Below are positions 41,001-53,462 of a stretch of DNA of 64,000 nt, piece by piece. A model generated the notes under the pieces. The model was given only the letters and a program-made list of their open reading frames with translations, was not told the origin of the DNA and did not search any database. Every line of letters starts with the position of its first letter. Position 1 is the stretch's first letter. This stretch comes from Epinephelus fuscoguttatus (Eukaryota > Chordata > Actinopteri > Perciformes > Serranidae): the NCBI RefSeq assembly GCF_011397635.1, contig NC_064770.1, positions 34,744,598-34,808,597 of the forward strand, read 5' to 3'. The position numbers and the translations under genes are program-made.

Positions 41001-43725
41001 AGTATCCTTCCTATCAGTCTGCATTAAGACAAACAAATTTGTTAAATACAAAATCCAAGCTAAATTGACACTTGTGTCCTTGTGGGGAATTTAAGGATTA
41101 TTAGGAATACAAAGGAATAAAAAAGGAATGTATGCTTATTGTTGCAACCACAATGCAGAGCTATTTATTATTAAGACTAGTGGTCCCCAAACTTTTTTTT
41201 GTCTGCAGCTGTCTTTAGGGCTAAAAGTAATCTATAAATGGTTTAAAATGTTAGGGAAGTTTTAGCACACATATATTAAACCATTAGTTCATTACTTTTA
41301 GGCAAAATGTATTCTCTAAATGGTTTAAAGACTTAGCTAAGTTTTAGCTAATATTTTCAACCATTCGCTCAAAGTAATGTATAAATGATTGAAAATGTTA
41401 GCTAAGTTCTAGCTAATATTTTGAACCATTCTTTCATTACTTTTAGGTTAAAAATAATGAATAAATGGTCATAATTATTAGCTAAGTTTTAGCTTATATT
41501 TTCAACCTTTAGTTCATCACTTTTAGGCTAAATGTAGTCTATAACTGGTTTAAAATGTTAGCTAAATTTTAGCAATGTTTTCAACCATTAGTTCATTACT
41601 TTTAGGCTAAAAGTAACCTATAAATGGTTTAACATGTTAGCTAAGTTCTACCTAATATTTTCAATCATTGGTTCATTACTTTTAGGCTAAACATAACCTA
41701 AATGGTTTAACATGTCAGCTAAGATCTAGCTAATATTTACAATCAATAGTTCATTACTTTAAGGCTAAAAGTAACCTATAAATGGAAAAAAAAATGTTAG
41801 CTGAGTTCTAGCTTATATTTTTTAACCATCATTCACAATTATTAGTTCATTACTTTTAGGCTATTGAAATAAAACACAAGAAGTTTGTGCTCTAGAGAAA
41901 GGATCAACACTCACTGAAAAACCTAAGCCCTATGATAAGCTAATATGGCAAGGCTTAACTATACAAACCAATGAGCAGTGATAACTAGCATGTCTTTGGG
42001 GTCATCGGGTGGGAACCTCCTTTCACCAGTGTTTCATCTAGTTGGTCCCACAACACCTCCAGGAGGCTAGACAGTGATCTCTGGCGTCCCAGAGACACTC
42101 CCCTAATGCCAGGTCTCACTGCTCCCCGCACCAACCCAACAACCTCCTTTACCTTACTTACACATGGCTTTCTCAGCCCAAACAGCACTGCCATCTTCAA
42201 CCAAACCCAGACTCTGTACATGCGAGCTCCAGGTAGAGACAGTGCCGACACTACCTTTCCTAGCACATTCACCATACTCTATTTCACAGGCTACATATCA
42301 TAACTATAATATAAGCTAAAGTTAAAGGAGCTAAATAAACTTACAGGATCAGCAAACACACTCACCTTGCAGCATATGGTCTCAAACAAAATGGATTCAA
42401 ATAGGCCACTCCCACACTTAAATACTTCCTCTTCCTGGATTTCCTCCTGAGAGGAAGTGGATCTCTCCACCTGATCTCAAGGAGTTATGTGCCCTGCTTA
42501 GTAGTTCCCCCTGCTGGCCCCCAACTGACATTATTTCTTCTCTTATAGATAAACTGGCTAATTTAATTGCTTCATCTGACATTTCCCTCACTGTCTTCCT
42601 CAAACTCTGTCCCTGCACTCTGAGTTCCCCCAGGAGCGAGACAGCTGATCTTGTGATGAATCCCCTACACCCCACTTCCACTGGACAAATCCTAGTCTTC
42701 CATCCTTGCTGCTCAGCTTCTGCTCCTAAGTCTGCATATCTAAGATTTTTTCTTTCATAGGCTTCTTCCACTGAGTCTTCCCAAGGAACTGTCAGCTCAA
42801 TGAAATAAACTGTTGACTCACTGACCACAACACTAAGTCAGGCCTCTGCCTGGTACAGACTATTTCCTGGGGAACAACAAGCTTTCCCCCTAAATCTACT
42901 TGCATTTCCCAATCACAAGCACCTTCTAGGCGGCCACACCCTTGCCTCCTTACTAACTTATCCCTTCTGTATTTCTCTCCCTCATGGACAAACTGAGTTA
43001 CTAAACTCCTATCCTTAACACCTTCTGAATTCACCTGTCTTCGTTTCCCTTCGATGCCTGCAGCTAAACATTTCAACACCTGGTTATGTCGCCATGTATA
43101 TCATGTGAACACAATGGGCATGATGTGTCCTCATTTACCCACAGTTTTAGGTTCTGGGGGGTTGGTAACAAGTATAAATGGTTTAACATGTTAGCTAAGT
43201 TCTAGCTAATATTTTCAACCATTCGTTCATTACTTTTAAGCTAAAAGTAAAGTATAAATAATCAAAAATGTTAGCTAAGTTCTAGCTTTTACTTTCAACC
43301 AATCGTTCAATACGTTAAGGCTAAAAGTCATGTATAAATGGTTAAAAATGTTAGCTACGTTTTAGCAAGTATTTTCAACCATTCATTTATTATTTTAAGG
43401 AAAATAATAGGATTACCAGCGGGAAAAATCACATTTTTACAACATGTTTACTATTTGATTTACCAAGACATGCATTTATTTAGTGTTACACTCCTTGACT
43501 GCTCTCTTCCCTCCTTCAGTGACTGTTCTCGCCAATACAGGCTATGTCTCTGAGGCTGCTATGTGCGAATGGGCCCTGGTCATGGTATTCTTCTTCCTGT
43601 TTGGACTTTTTGCAGCTGAGTTCAGACACATCGACTGCCACCACCTCACCATACAGAAACAGGCTCTTGGGAGCAGCCCTGCCTTAATAGAAGTGAACAA
43701 TTATGTCGTTAATACAGTTAGCTGA
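38063..43725 (+). CDS. tmem150b: Transmembrane protein 150B (DRAM/TMEM150 family)
   Basis: Six exons in frame: 38063-38127, 40042-40101, 40217-40284, 40566-40693, 40824-41001 and 43520-43725, giving 234 residues (human TMEM150B about 233). The family (DRAM1/2, TMEM150A-C) comprises six-pass membrane proteins of plasma or lysosomal membranes linked to autophagy and, for TMEM150C, mechanosensitive currents. Visible marks: first membrane segment at about residues 4-25 ending GIWTV; sequons N29-G-S and N33-L-T on the first loop; EGFPYIS; PQSCLFAQICN; the LGNFQ block after membrane segment 3; AYFWVQLLL; and CEWALVMVFFFLFGLFAAEF in the last segment. EGFPYIS plus FWVQLLL and WVGPVR favour TMEM150B over the A and C forms. 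Intron 5 carries the split satellite. Confidence 0.9.
38776..39308. mobile_element. 533-bp TIR element with 9-bp target duplication (tmem150b intron 1)
   Basis: TAGCCTGGTTCCAGAC at 38776 faces the complement of TAGCCTGAGTGTCAGAC ending at 39308. CATCTTGAG is duplicated exactly at 38767-38775 and 39309-39317. The true duplication may be 8 or 9 bp because an end base could be shared by chance. An inner pair TCAGTCTGACACT / CAGTGTCAGACTGA forms a second small inverted repeat near the right end. There is no transposase. It lies in a repeat whose left end (38664) resembles the MITE at 17529. Confidence 0.8.
41205..41865. repeat. 80-bp satellite, left part (tmem150b intron 5)
   Basis: Eight units share ATAAATGGTTTAAAATG, TTAGCTAAGTTTTAGC, TATTTTCAACCATT and TTCATTACTTTTAGGC. 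The AAATGG anchor falls near 41236, 41318, 41383, 41463, 41543, 41622, 41700 and 41780, so the period is close to 80 bp with one 65-bp unit. Confidence 0.9.
41866..43165 (-). mobile_element. Retroelement remnant inserted in the satellite
   Basis: About 1.3 kb without the satellite unit separates its two parts. Minus-strand frames 43079-42792 and 42828-42418 join through a frameshift: TRQRPDLVLWSVS continues as TVYFIELTVPWED, then EAYERKNLRYADL, then CPVEVGCRGF. This run recurs in fish retroelement polyproteins, after the reverse transcriptase. A third frame (42275-41985) is unassigned. The frames are broken and no intact reverse transcriptase is present, so it is a dead 3' fragment. Confidence 0.7.
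42418..43079 (-). pseudogene. Retroelement C-terminal domain, possible PD-(D/E)xK nuclease
   Basis: Two overlapping frames encode one broken domain. RPDLVL followed about 14 residues later by a strand ending in Glu (IELTVPW) resembles the PD-(D/E)xK core of the restriction-like endonucleases at the C terminus of R2/NeSL-type LINEs. The conserved EVGCRGF block follows. A single frameshift near 42.81 kb separates the halves. The nuclease reading is inference from motif spacing. Confidence 0.5.
43170..43412. repeat. 80-bp satellite, right part (tmem150b intron 5)
   Basis: Three more units of the same satellite resume after the retroelement, with anchors near 43176, 43255 and 43336. Unit length and consensus match the left part, so the two were one array before the insertion. 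Confidence 0.88.
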
Positions 43726-43945
43726 AAACACACATGTAAAATGACATATAAGTAGTTATAAAAATAATCTTCTCGGGGCTTTAACCACAGTTACTGTATT
43801 GGTCTTTACTAAAGGTACGATGCCTGATATTACTTTGCTGCGCATTATATTTTGTATTTGATATTTTTAATGATGTAATGGTGAGAGATTTACATTATAA
43901 GTGTATTTGTAAATATTTTAATAAAAACTGGATTTTGATATTTTT
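43726..43945 (+). other. tmem150b: tmem150b 3' UTR and polyadenylation signal
   Basis: Non-coding AT-rich sequence after the TGA. AATAAA at about 43920-43925 is the best polyadenylation signal. No coding frame of note follows. Confidence 0.65.
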
Positions 43946-46900
43946 AAATATTCTTATCTCATACTTTGTGTTGAGTGTTTATAAGATTTATTATCTTTAC
44001 CATTTTATGCCGTCTTGCCTTTCCATGATCAACAAGAGGATAGTGCAGAACATGTTTCTTTAAAATGATAATCTGACAATTGTTTTAACGACTATCTGAT
44101 TACAGACAACCGCAGCATATGCACATGCTTCATACAGTAATCCAGTGTTTCCTATACATTGATTTATTTAATCTTATTTAATTTGTACAGTTGCAAGCAG
44201 CAAGTTCATTCAGCCTGCTCCCCACTGTCTGTGTTTAATAGACCACAAATGACACAAGAATTGGCTAATTGGCCACCCAACCGTCCCTCTGCCTCACTCC
44301 CTGCCGCTGTTGACTGCCTCTTTTTGGGGGGGGGGTGTCAGGGCCATCCAGTCACCCTGAGCTGGGGTTTGCGTTGGCTGGATTCGGGTTGCTGTGGCCA
44401 CCTACTAGGGGGCTGTCTCAGGAGCTTCTGCCAGGTCTCCTCCCACAAGGTGGTCTGCAGCAGCAAGCAGTGAGATGGAGGACACACTATGATTCAAGGC
44501 TCTTGCTAATGTTAGCTACATAAACATGAACTTGAAGCTGCAGCCTTGAGCCTTTAGCTCTGGTTAGCAGAAGGCTAAACTATTAGCAATATTTCTCTCC
44601 ATCTCTGAAACGCTTCACCAATATTGACAGTTGTTTTATTTTGTTTATCAGACTCTCCTTTAGACTCTTTTTAATAAGCCCGTCTTCCTTTTTTAGGTTG
44701 CTTTGCAGTGCAGGCAGTTGTTGCTAGTGCTGGAATAACAACTTTCTCTGCAGGGTTCTCCGCCATTGAATCAGGCTTTCACTGATGGGGCATGAGATGA
44801 GATAAACCTTTATTTGTCCCACAGCAAGCAATATATAAGTATGTAAAATAAGTGAACTGCGCAAAAACAAGGAGCATTATAATAAGCAAAAAGTATAAAA
44901 ACACAAAGCAATATAATAAGGAAATCACTGATGGAAGTATAGATATTGCACTACAGATACTGTGCTCTAAAAATAGTGGAAGCTGTGTGTAATTGGACTG
45001 AGATCATAAAACTTGTCTTGGCCTATACTGCAATAAATGTATATTACCACATGGGGGCATCATTTGCCTGTCAATCCTATTGACTGTCTCTTCAATAATC
45101 CCTCTTTACAATGGAACTATATAGAAACAATTCATTCGCAGATTAATCACTTGTGCATATATTGTTATTTGTTCCCCATAAACCCCTTCATCCCTCTCTC
45201 AGTATGGTATTCTATGCTCCAGATAGAAGTCTTAATTTTTAGAATCTGACATGAGCTCATGATTTGTGCATTGAGAGTGAATACCAGGAAAAGTCTGGTC
45301 TTTTTCTGCCTCACTCTCCACCTGTCAGCTGGGTAATACAATAGAGGAAGGCGAACAGAAAAGGAGGATGGAGGTGTGCAGGAAAAGTTTTGTTAGCATG
45401 AGAAAAAAGAGTCCTAATGACATAATACATGATGAGAACTGTAACCCACTATTTGATATATATATAGGCTTTTATTTTGAAGGATTTTGCTGAAGTTACT
45501 AATGAAAGCTCTGAGCCAAAAATGCATGTACTCCATCCTTCACAGCCTCAGCACTGACCAGCAGGGGCGCTGTGGAGTGACGCTGGCTGATGATGGGAAA
45601 ATAGAGCTGTGGCGCCGTGCCAGCATGTTTTTGGAAGATGCCTCTAGTTTAGACAGAGGTTCTACATTCAGCACAATTTGTCAGGGCTATTTGAGATGGA
45701 CAAAACAATGGAGCTCTCACAGCCATGCCGATAGTGGGAGAGGTCCTACTCTTGGCTCCGGCTCTCAAACTATTTCTCTCATCCAGCTTCTCTGTTTATT
45801 TAAACATATTGTCCTGGGGTCTGTTGGCACTGCCTTTTTATACGTACTTTGTGATCAAATTTTCACTTTTGTTTGTGTCTTTTATTGATGTTATTAAAAA
45901 AAAAACACACCAAGGGCTTGTGAAGCTTGAGCTGGGAATACTGGGCCCCCAGTGTCCTGCTATGTCCCGGCAGCATTCTTTCACATACTCCATGCTGTGT
46001 GATCACCAGAGGGGGGTTTCGACAAGCGGGCACTGGGATCAGACGGACAGCTCGGAATTCTATGGGAATTTCTGAAGTGCTGTTGGTTACCGGTGTTTCT
46101 GCTGCAGGCAGCATGCAGATTTTACACTTGACAACGCTGTCTCGGGTCTCTGATAAACTTGCTCACTGCAGCTGACTGGCAACATGAACTTCAGATTGCT
46201 CTTGTGACGCAAGTGACTCCAAAATGTGCACTGGGAAAAAAGTTTTGAGAACTTGTTAAAGGATCTGACACATGAGTTCACCTCAGATGGATTATTTCTT
46301 TAAAAGTGCAGTCTGGCTTGGCGAAGTTTGCTGCAATGACAATGTGTTTTTGAATTATACAGCAGCTCATACGGAGGAATTCAGAGGGAAAGTGTTGGCG
46401 CCAAAACACCCTTGGCCCTGCTGTTTTCATTAGTGAGTATAAAAGGCGTCTGATAAAGTAATAAAACTCATAAAATCACCTGTAGCGGCGTGCAAAGGCT
46501 GGGAGGCCCTTGATGTAAATGTCAGAAGAAAGGCCTGGATCCTCTATTGTGGTGTAGGAGAGCATGGTTTATGTGACGCCCGCCTTGTTGCTTTTGACTT
46601 TGATTCAAGAAAGAGGTGCATGCTTTCTAGGCCTATGCTGTAATCTGTCCCAACACCTGCTCATACTCTAGTCTCTCTTATCCCCTCAACAGCTTGCCGC
46701 TAGAAACAATAGCAACGCTTTCCTATCATGCGGCGGAGCAGTCGCCTCCAAGTTCACTATCAGACATCGCCGCTCAGCTTCTCTGAAACAGTCTGTCAGC
46801 TCTTATCATCGCGGAGCCAAATCCTGCACATTCCATCTCGAAAGGCCACTTTATCTGCAAGACAGCTGGATCTGCCAAACTTGGAGGTTCAGAGAGGAAC

Positions 46901-48250
46901 GGGGAGTTAAGTGTTGGGGAGAAATGGTTAGTGAGAATGAGATGAAGGGGCATGTGGGATAGTGACAGGATGATAATGACAGAAGAGAGATGGGATTGTC
47001 CAGAAGTGCGACAACTAGATCCAGAGACAGATATAAAGACGAGCAAGAGGAAGATGGAATGATTGATAGAGGCAGAAAAGAGAAAAGAGTGGGCACCAGC
47101 AGCCGTGATCTCACCCTCCTCTCCTCTCCTTTGGCAGTGGCTTCCAGAAAGCTGCCCTTTCGCTGAAAAATGCCAAGCGCACCGCATTCCACCGGCCACA
47201 CAAAGGCCCTCCCTCGTCTCAGCTGCACAGACACAATCAGACAAGGGATAATTATATAATTAGGCTGGCTGGTGCAGACAGGGACCCTCAGATGGTGTGT
47301 TGGTGTGTCATATTTATGTTATCGGACAATGAAGAGAGTCTGGTCTTATCAGAGGAGGCAGCAGAGTGTGTGGGGGGCTCCAGCTGTGGCACTTAGGAAC
47401 AGATTGTCATGATAGAGAATAACGGGTCGATAGAATGACCTTCAGCTTGTGGTCCGGCCGAGATCAGGGCCTTTATTGTGGTCGAGCCTTTGTGTGTGTG
47501 CGTGTTGGTATCCTCTGCTATGTGAAGAGGTGGGGACTTTTGGGGCTCTGACAACCAGACAGGAGGTGAGAAACACAGAACGCGAAATTATATAAATGGC
47601 ACAGTGCTGGATGTTTAGCACTATTATTGTTTAAAAGTGGTAATCGTCCCAGTATTTTTTTTGTAATTAAACATTCAGTGTTACATTTGTACTACTACCA
47701 TCTGATGAGCTACACTGGACATTTCAATCTTTTATCCATTACTTTTGTTTTTAGCTAATTAGCTAATTTCAGCAATTTATTTTTGCCATATAAACCATTT
47801 GTCTGCTCCTTTTAACCTTTTCAACTTTTATGCTGGAAAAATACGCGGCCGGCGGCAAGCTGCTATCAAGCTGTGGCCTTTTGATTCTTCGGAGAAGAGC
47901 AGCTAAACCATACACTGTAAGAAAATCGACGTAGCTACCGTGATGTCACCCATTGGTTTAAGGACTCTCATTTTGAAGCCTCGAGTTTGACATTTCAACT
48001 GTGGCCATCTTGGTTTTTGGAGCCAGAAGTGGTCATAATTGGGCGAGAGGGTAGCGCTGTGGAGGTGCAAGGGGTGGATCCTACCTGTGACTTGAAGTGG
48101 TCCGCCCTTAATGATGCATAACTTAAAGCCTTAATCCAGTTTAAATGGGTGAGTTATAGAATAATTCACCTCCTGTACAGTTATCATGAATGTTGAAATT
48201 AGCTGTAGAGACCAAAATATTTTTTGTACCAGGCTGTAAACATTTTATTA
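43946..48250. other. Intergenic DNA after tmem150b
   Basis: No gene is supported. The longest ORFs (45487-45888 plus; 46774-47244 and 46851-47234 minus) are overlapping, low-complexity or domain-free. There is a G run near 44328 and a LINE 3' end at 44795-45010. The part from about 47900 to 48250 (GTGATGTCACCCATTGGTTT onward) looks like the left part of a dispersed repeat that resumes after 49252. Confidence 0.5.
44795..45010 (-). mobile_element. LINE 3' end, reverse orientation
   Basis: GAGATGAGATAAACCTTTAT on the plus strand is, on the minus strand, an AATAAAGG-type end followed by ATCTC repeats. It resembles the other LINE ends in the window and is non-coding. Confidence 0.5.
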
Positions 48251-48254
48251 ATGC

Positions 48255-49251
48255 CAGGGCTGGAGTGAGACTCATTTTCAGCCCTGGAGTTTCGTGCCTC
48301 AGACCGGCCCACTTTAGATCATGATCTATTATAACCTTACATGTTTAGTCTACAATGGCGCACTGTTCTCTAAAGCCTTGTAATTCAGTGTATTTTTCAA
48401 AAACATTTCCAATTCAGTGCAAGTAAGGGTTGCTTCATAATGTAGATTTATTTCAACAACATCTCCAACATTATTCTTAACAACTCAACATCCTTTTCAA
48501 CAATATCAGAATCTATATTCTGTTCAAATAAGTAGTGCCCACTCTGGACTTGTGGGCTCATGGCTGGTGCTTGGTGCTGGATCTTGCTTCTGAGGGGCTA
48601 CAAGACAAAGTTTCCCAGTTATGTGGCGTCGCATCATTCTATTATTTAAATTATATAATGTTATATGTTACAACGCCACACAATTCATTGACTTGATAAT
48701 TAATTAACTTGAACAGCGGTGGATGGAGATGTATGCGTAGTCAGCCGCAGCTGCTGAGCTCCGTGGAGCCGTTGTCTCGACCTCGGGTGCCGCAGGGACT
48801 TCGGCGTTCTCTGTCCACTCTTCTGATGAGGAGGCATGTCGGTGGTCGATTCCACAAAACGTTGGAGATGTGCACATAATCAGACCGCCGCCGCAGAGCA
48901 CCGCAGAGCCGGCGTCTCCACCTCACCAATTCAGCTGCTGCAGAGACTTCACCTTCATCCGTGTGCTTTGTTAATGAAGAGGTGTGTCGGTAAACGACTC
49001 CAAAATTCATTGCCGGAGATGCATGTGTAATTGGAGTGCAGCTCGCACAGCCGTGCGGAGCCGGTGTCTCCACCTCAGAGGGCGAGTGAAGGCGGCCCAA
49101 GGATAGCGGTAGCAGCATACGTGATACTCAGTGTCATGACTGAACACCGGCCCAATAAAAAAAATAATTGAACACCGGCCCTTGTGGCCCAAACGTCAGA
49201 CCGGCCCACCAGGAATTGTCCCAGTCCTCCCGATTAGCCACTCCAGGCCTG
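48255..49251. mobile_element. 1-kb hAT-like element with internal 146-bp repeats
   Basis: CAGGGCTGGAGTG at 48255 faces the complement of CAGGCCTGGAGTGG ending at 49251. The 8-bp flanks ATTAATGC (48247-48254) and ATTGCTGC (49252-49259) match at 6 of 8 positions, suggesting an old hAT insertion. AGACCGGCCCAC occurs near both ends. A GC-rich unit with GGAGCCG and GTCTCCACCTC recurs near 48761, 48909 and 49055 (period about 146 bp). No transposase is visible. Confidence 0.7.
48750..49095. repeat. 146-bp tandem repeat inside the hAT-like element
   Basis: About 2.5 GC-rich units. The shared words are CGTGGAGCCG or CGCAGAGCCGG, TCTCCACCTC, a GCAGAGACTTC-type block, a GAGGTGTGTCGGT-type block and GAGATGTGCACATAAT or GAGATGCATGTGTAAT. 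The GC content stands out from the AT-rich surroundings. Confidence 0.75.
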
Positions 49252-49259
49252 ATTGCTGC

Positions 49260-51365
49260 TGTAAAGTTGGACATTTTAACATGAGGGTCAATGGGGATCG
49301 ACTAGCTTGTGGAGCCGGCCTCAAGTGGTCATTTAAGGAACTGCAGTTTTTGGCACCTCTAAAAGATGGTCAGTTTAACTTTTAGCAGCGAATTGCAGCC
49401 GGAGAACACCTGCAGTCAATCAGTTCACAGAGTCCTGTGACTTCTGTGACCATAATTGACCTTGTCAACAGTTTAACAGTTACTCTTTATAATGGTGGTT
49501 GATGGGGAAAATGCTTTTTGGGCTGCAGGGGAATTTTTCACTGCAATACCATGAGTGGCCAACCAGAAGCAAGGCTGAGCAGCGTTCCTGGAGGCCTGGT
49601 TTTCATGCACTCAGAACACGTGGTGGTGTTCAGGTGTTTCCAGCTGACTCAATACATAGATTTATTTTTAAAAAACACAATATATATTGTTTTTTTTTAA
49701 TATTATTTCAAATTAGTTCATCTACTCCTAAAACTTTCTGTATACTCTTGGCAGCTGCAGAAGTAGCCCTTGTTGGGGAATCTCTGCACCATAATGACCG
49801 TTAGAGTTGCCAAACAGACCACCTCTTCCCTCTTGTCGAGGCAGGATCCACGCTCCCAGACGAGAATTGAGCCAGTGTCCCGCTCAGTTGGCCACCACCC
49901 AACAATCTCCCCTCGCACCGTGGCCTTGGCTTTGGGTGTGTCTCCACTCGCACGGGACAGCACAGAATAGACTATTGTTGATCACACAAGACAGAGAGCC
50001 AGGGGAAGAAGGAGGGAGGGGGGTTAGTTGGGGAAGGGAGATGGTGGGGAGAGAAATTAGCTTTTAACGAGCGAGCGAAAAGCACATAGACAATGAAGCA
50101 TGGCTCCCCTCCCACTTACATGCGTGTGCAGTGATGCAGAACCACTGGGCATTTATTCACACACACATGCACACACACAGTCTTTCTTCCTTCAGTGTTT
50201 CCAGACACATGTAGTATTTGTTTTGGGATCAACATGGAGCAACTCTCAGAGCAAACGACAGGCGTATGTCACATGAAGCATGAGGTCTGGAAGCTAACGA
50301 GGCCATGCATGTTTAAAATGATGTTTATCAAGACTCACCCAACAATACACAAACATCATTTACCCATCAAAAAACAGTCAAGTTTGGGAAATACCCTTAT
50401 TCTCCTTTTTTGCAGAGTTACCCCACATTACAAGTTTGATATGACTCTCATACCTTTACAATAAATAGCCTGTGAAGCTACAGCCAGCAGCCTGTTAGCT
50501 TAACTTAGCACAAAGACTGCAAACTGGGGGAAACAGCTAACCTGGCTCTTTGCAATGGATGACAAAATCTGGCACCCAGCATCTCTACAGCTCACTAATT
50601 ACCACATTATATCTCTTTTTTTTTCTTTTTTTCTTAATTCGTTCAGAAATGAAGGTGTAAAAACGACAAGTTGTTATGTGCGGCGTCTCTTTGCCAGGAT
50701 CAGTGACTTCCTGGAGCGTTTGGTTGCCTGGTGACATCACAATGACCACAAGTCTGCGGTGCTCGGCTAAAACTTTTATTATTATTTTGTTACTTTTGGA
50801 CAGGGTCAAGCTAGCTGTTTCCAGTGTGTGCTAAGCTAAGCTAACTGGCTGCTGGCTGAAAGTTCATACTTATCGTATATTTCCTGGATTGTATTTCTGT
50901 CATAACCTACACCTCAAACTGTTTGTTGGGATATTAATCCATTCTTCAGATGTTCTTTTAATGGACAACATTTATACTTTCATAATGTTTCAACAATGTG
51001 AAGGGCTGGTGTAAGCTTTCTCTAATTAGTTTGCTTCCTTCTACCCTCTACAACCATACGAAGCACAAGACATCATTATACTAAATGACCCTGTTGGATG
51101 GTTGACCTTATCATTATTAATGTACTAAATGTAAGGCTAATTTTTTTGCTATTTTTCTCCCATTTTACGGCAAGTACGGCTGCAAATCCCCTCATATTTA
51201 TTCAGAAACAGATCTTGATTCAAGGTTTAGGAGGAATTCCTTCATGAACAACCCAGTCTCACTCCGAAGTCGTTTAAATCCGGCACTTTGACAGTGACTT
51301 GCTGTGTCAGACACTGATGAAAAAAGCCATCCTTAAACGTTGGCGTGATATGCGGCCAGTCGCAG
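49260..51365. other. Intergenic DNA
   Basis: The first part (about 49258-49400, TGCTGTAAAGTTGGACATTT onward) reads as the continuation of the dispersed repeat interrupted at 48254. The remainder has no supported gene; ORFs at 49499-49804 and 49718-49963 lack domain features. GCTAAGCTAAGCTAACTGGC near 50830 is a low-order repeat word. Confidence 0.5.
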
Positions 51366-51368
51366 TTA

Positions 51369-52047
51369 TAGGGGCTGTCCACACCAACGTGGGTATTTAT
51401 AAAGCCATGACTCTTTGCTCACGGTTTGGCCTTTCATCCACACGTAACTGCAGTTTTGGGCCCCTGTAACTGGAGTTATTTGTAAGCGGAGTCCAGGGTG
51501 AACTTTTTGGAAAAGTCCGGTGTCAGCAGTCATGTGTGGACAGGATAACCACAGTTATTTTGTCTCGTCTCCATTGTATGACGTCACAGTGTGCGACGTA
51601 AACAGAAAACAGCTGTGTTATTACCCGATCCAGTGTGTGCGAGAGACGAATTGAGGATGGACCTAAACAAAATACTGCTGCTATTTAGCAGCATGTCAGC
51701 ACTTTGTGGCTGTATCATACAACTAACGCTACTCAACCACGTCCAGCAACAGAGGCGCAAGAGTGTGCTATTACGGAGACTGCTCCTACTGCATAATAGT
51801 ACGCTTGTTGTTGTTTTTCCGGTAATGATGTTTTACTGCCTTCTGATTGGCTACAATGGCCTTACAGTTAGGAGTTATATCACCACCTACTGCTTTGGCA
51901 TGTGTATTACATTGCTTGATAGTGGAATTTGCGGTGTCATGTGGACGGAGGTATTTTTATTACACCGCTCGCATGGACACAGATTTTTTAAAAACTGGAG
52001 GCCAAAAAAGTTCGGTTTTAAAAATACCCGTGCTCGTGTGGACTAGG
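51369..52047. mobile_element. Inverted-repeat transposon with 151-codon ORF
   Basis: GGGGCTGTCCACACCAACGT at about 51369 faces the complement of GGCCTAGTCCACACGAGCAC ending near 52047; both continue into GGGTATTT. A plus-strand ORF (51591-52046) runs into the right end. It encodes a protein with hydrophobic stretches (ILLLFSSMSALCGCIIQLTL and LVVVFPVMMFYCLLI) that I cannot assign. The duplication at the edges is unclear. Confidence 0.6.
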
Positions 52048-52049
52048 CC

Positions 52050-53418
52050 ATAGTTAAATGGCTCTTGGCAGCATCGGGGGAAATGGGGCGGGACAAGAAC
52101 GAAAGTTAAGGTGGAGAAAGTCATAGTAGGGTGGGCGGGGGTTGAGTGAGAGCAGTGTTTGCATCCCGTAAGATTAGAAAGCCAAATCCAAATTTTTTCC
52201 TAAATCCAACCACGTGTTTTTGTTGCCTAAACCCAACAACCTGCATTAATTGTTGCATTGTTGTACGGACATGTGCATGTAACAGGCAGAACTTGACGAA
52301 GCGTCCCAGAATGTGAAACACCAACACACCCAGGGTACCTTACACGTCGACCAAACGTCACTATGTGACGAGGTCGGAGTGAGAATGTATTGCCAGAAAA
52401 CCTATCATGATTTTCAAGTTTGAAAATGGAAACAAAAGAGCACAAAAGGCTATATTTGGCAAATTAGAGAACAGTCCAACATATAATATAATATAGCTGT
52501 CTTGAAATGCAATGTGAACTCATCCCAACTCATCACATTTTTGAAGCTGGGGGCGGCATTTTGTGTTGTTGGCAGTAAGTCACGTGAGTGGACTCGGGGT
52601 TACTACTTGGTTAGGGTTGGAAAAGATCGTGGTTGACAGTAGTCATATGAGCGGACTCATGGGACTAAGGACTGACGTGACAAAATAACTCAATGTTGAC
52701 TTTTAGTTTCACGTGTTACACAAGCATTGCTCTTCTGGGTCAAAGTCCTGTGCATGTTGGACCCACCCATGCTTAAAAAGTGCTGTCACTCTTTGCTCGT
52801 TGCTCTGAACGTCTAATAATGACACAGATTAGGTCGTATCAGTTTGTTGAAAGTCTAGTGTGTCTTATGGAGACGCTAAAGCATGTCCCTGGTGTCGCAA
52901 ACACCTGCTGAACCCTGTCAGACCTGCAGTGCTGAGGCTGAAGTGAAAGTTGTGAGAGGGCTTTGTGAGTGTTCCCAAACTTATTTTGTGATGAAACTTT
53001 ATGGTGTCCCCACTTCCCTCTTCCTCAAGGGAACAAAACAAACTGAGTCATTCATCCCAGCTAAATACACCTTTAATTTTGTGTCACTGAGTTTCTGGAA
53101 ATGTAAGTGAACCATGTGGGTGGGTAGCCATTTAACTTTGAATGTCCTTAATTAATTACATTAGTTCTGACAATTTTTTAAAGCACAGCAGAGATTTTTA
53201 GATTCACTTTTAGCCTCTGGGCAGCCGTCCATTTTCTGGAGGGTAGAAAATCAATCTGAAACACATGGTGTGCTTCAGAAAAGTAATGTGAACCAAAGTA
53301 CTTGATGAGCTGCAGAACCAGCATATTGTACATTCCATTTACTATACACATGGTATTTTCTCCATGTATCATACATGCTCGTTACACACATTCACAAATG
53401 CCTTGATGTTTTCTGTCT

Positions 53419-53462
<44 letters not shown>

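Noticed and set aside
46774-47244. Two overlapping minus-strand ORFs of 156 and 127 codons
   Set aside because: They overlap each other in different frames, are Ser/Leu-rich without motifs, and no splice context supports them.
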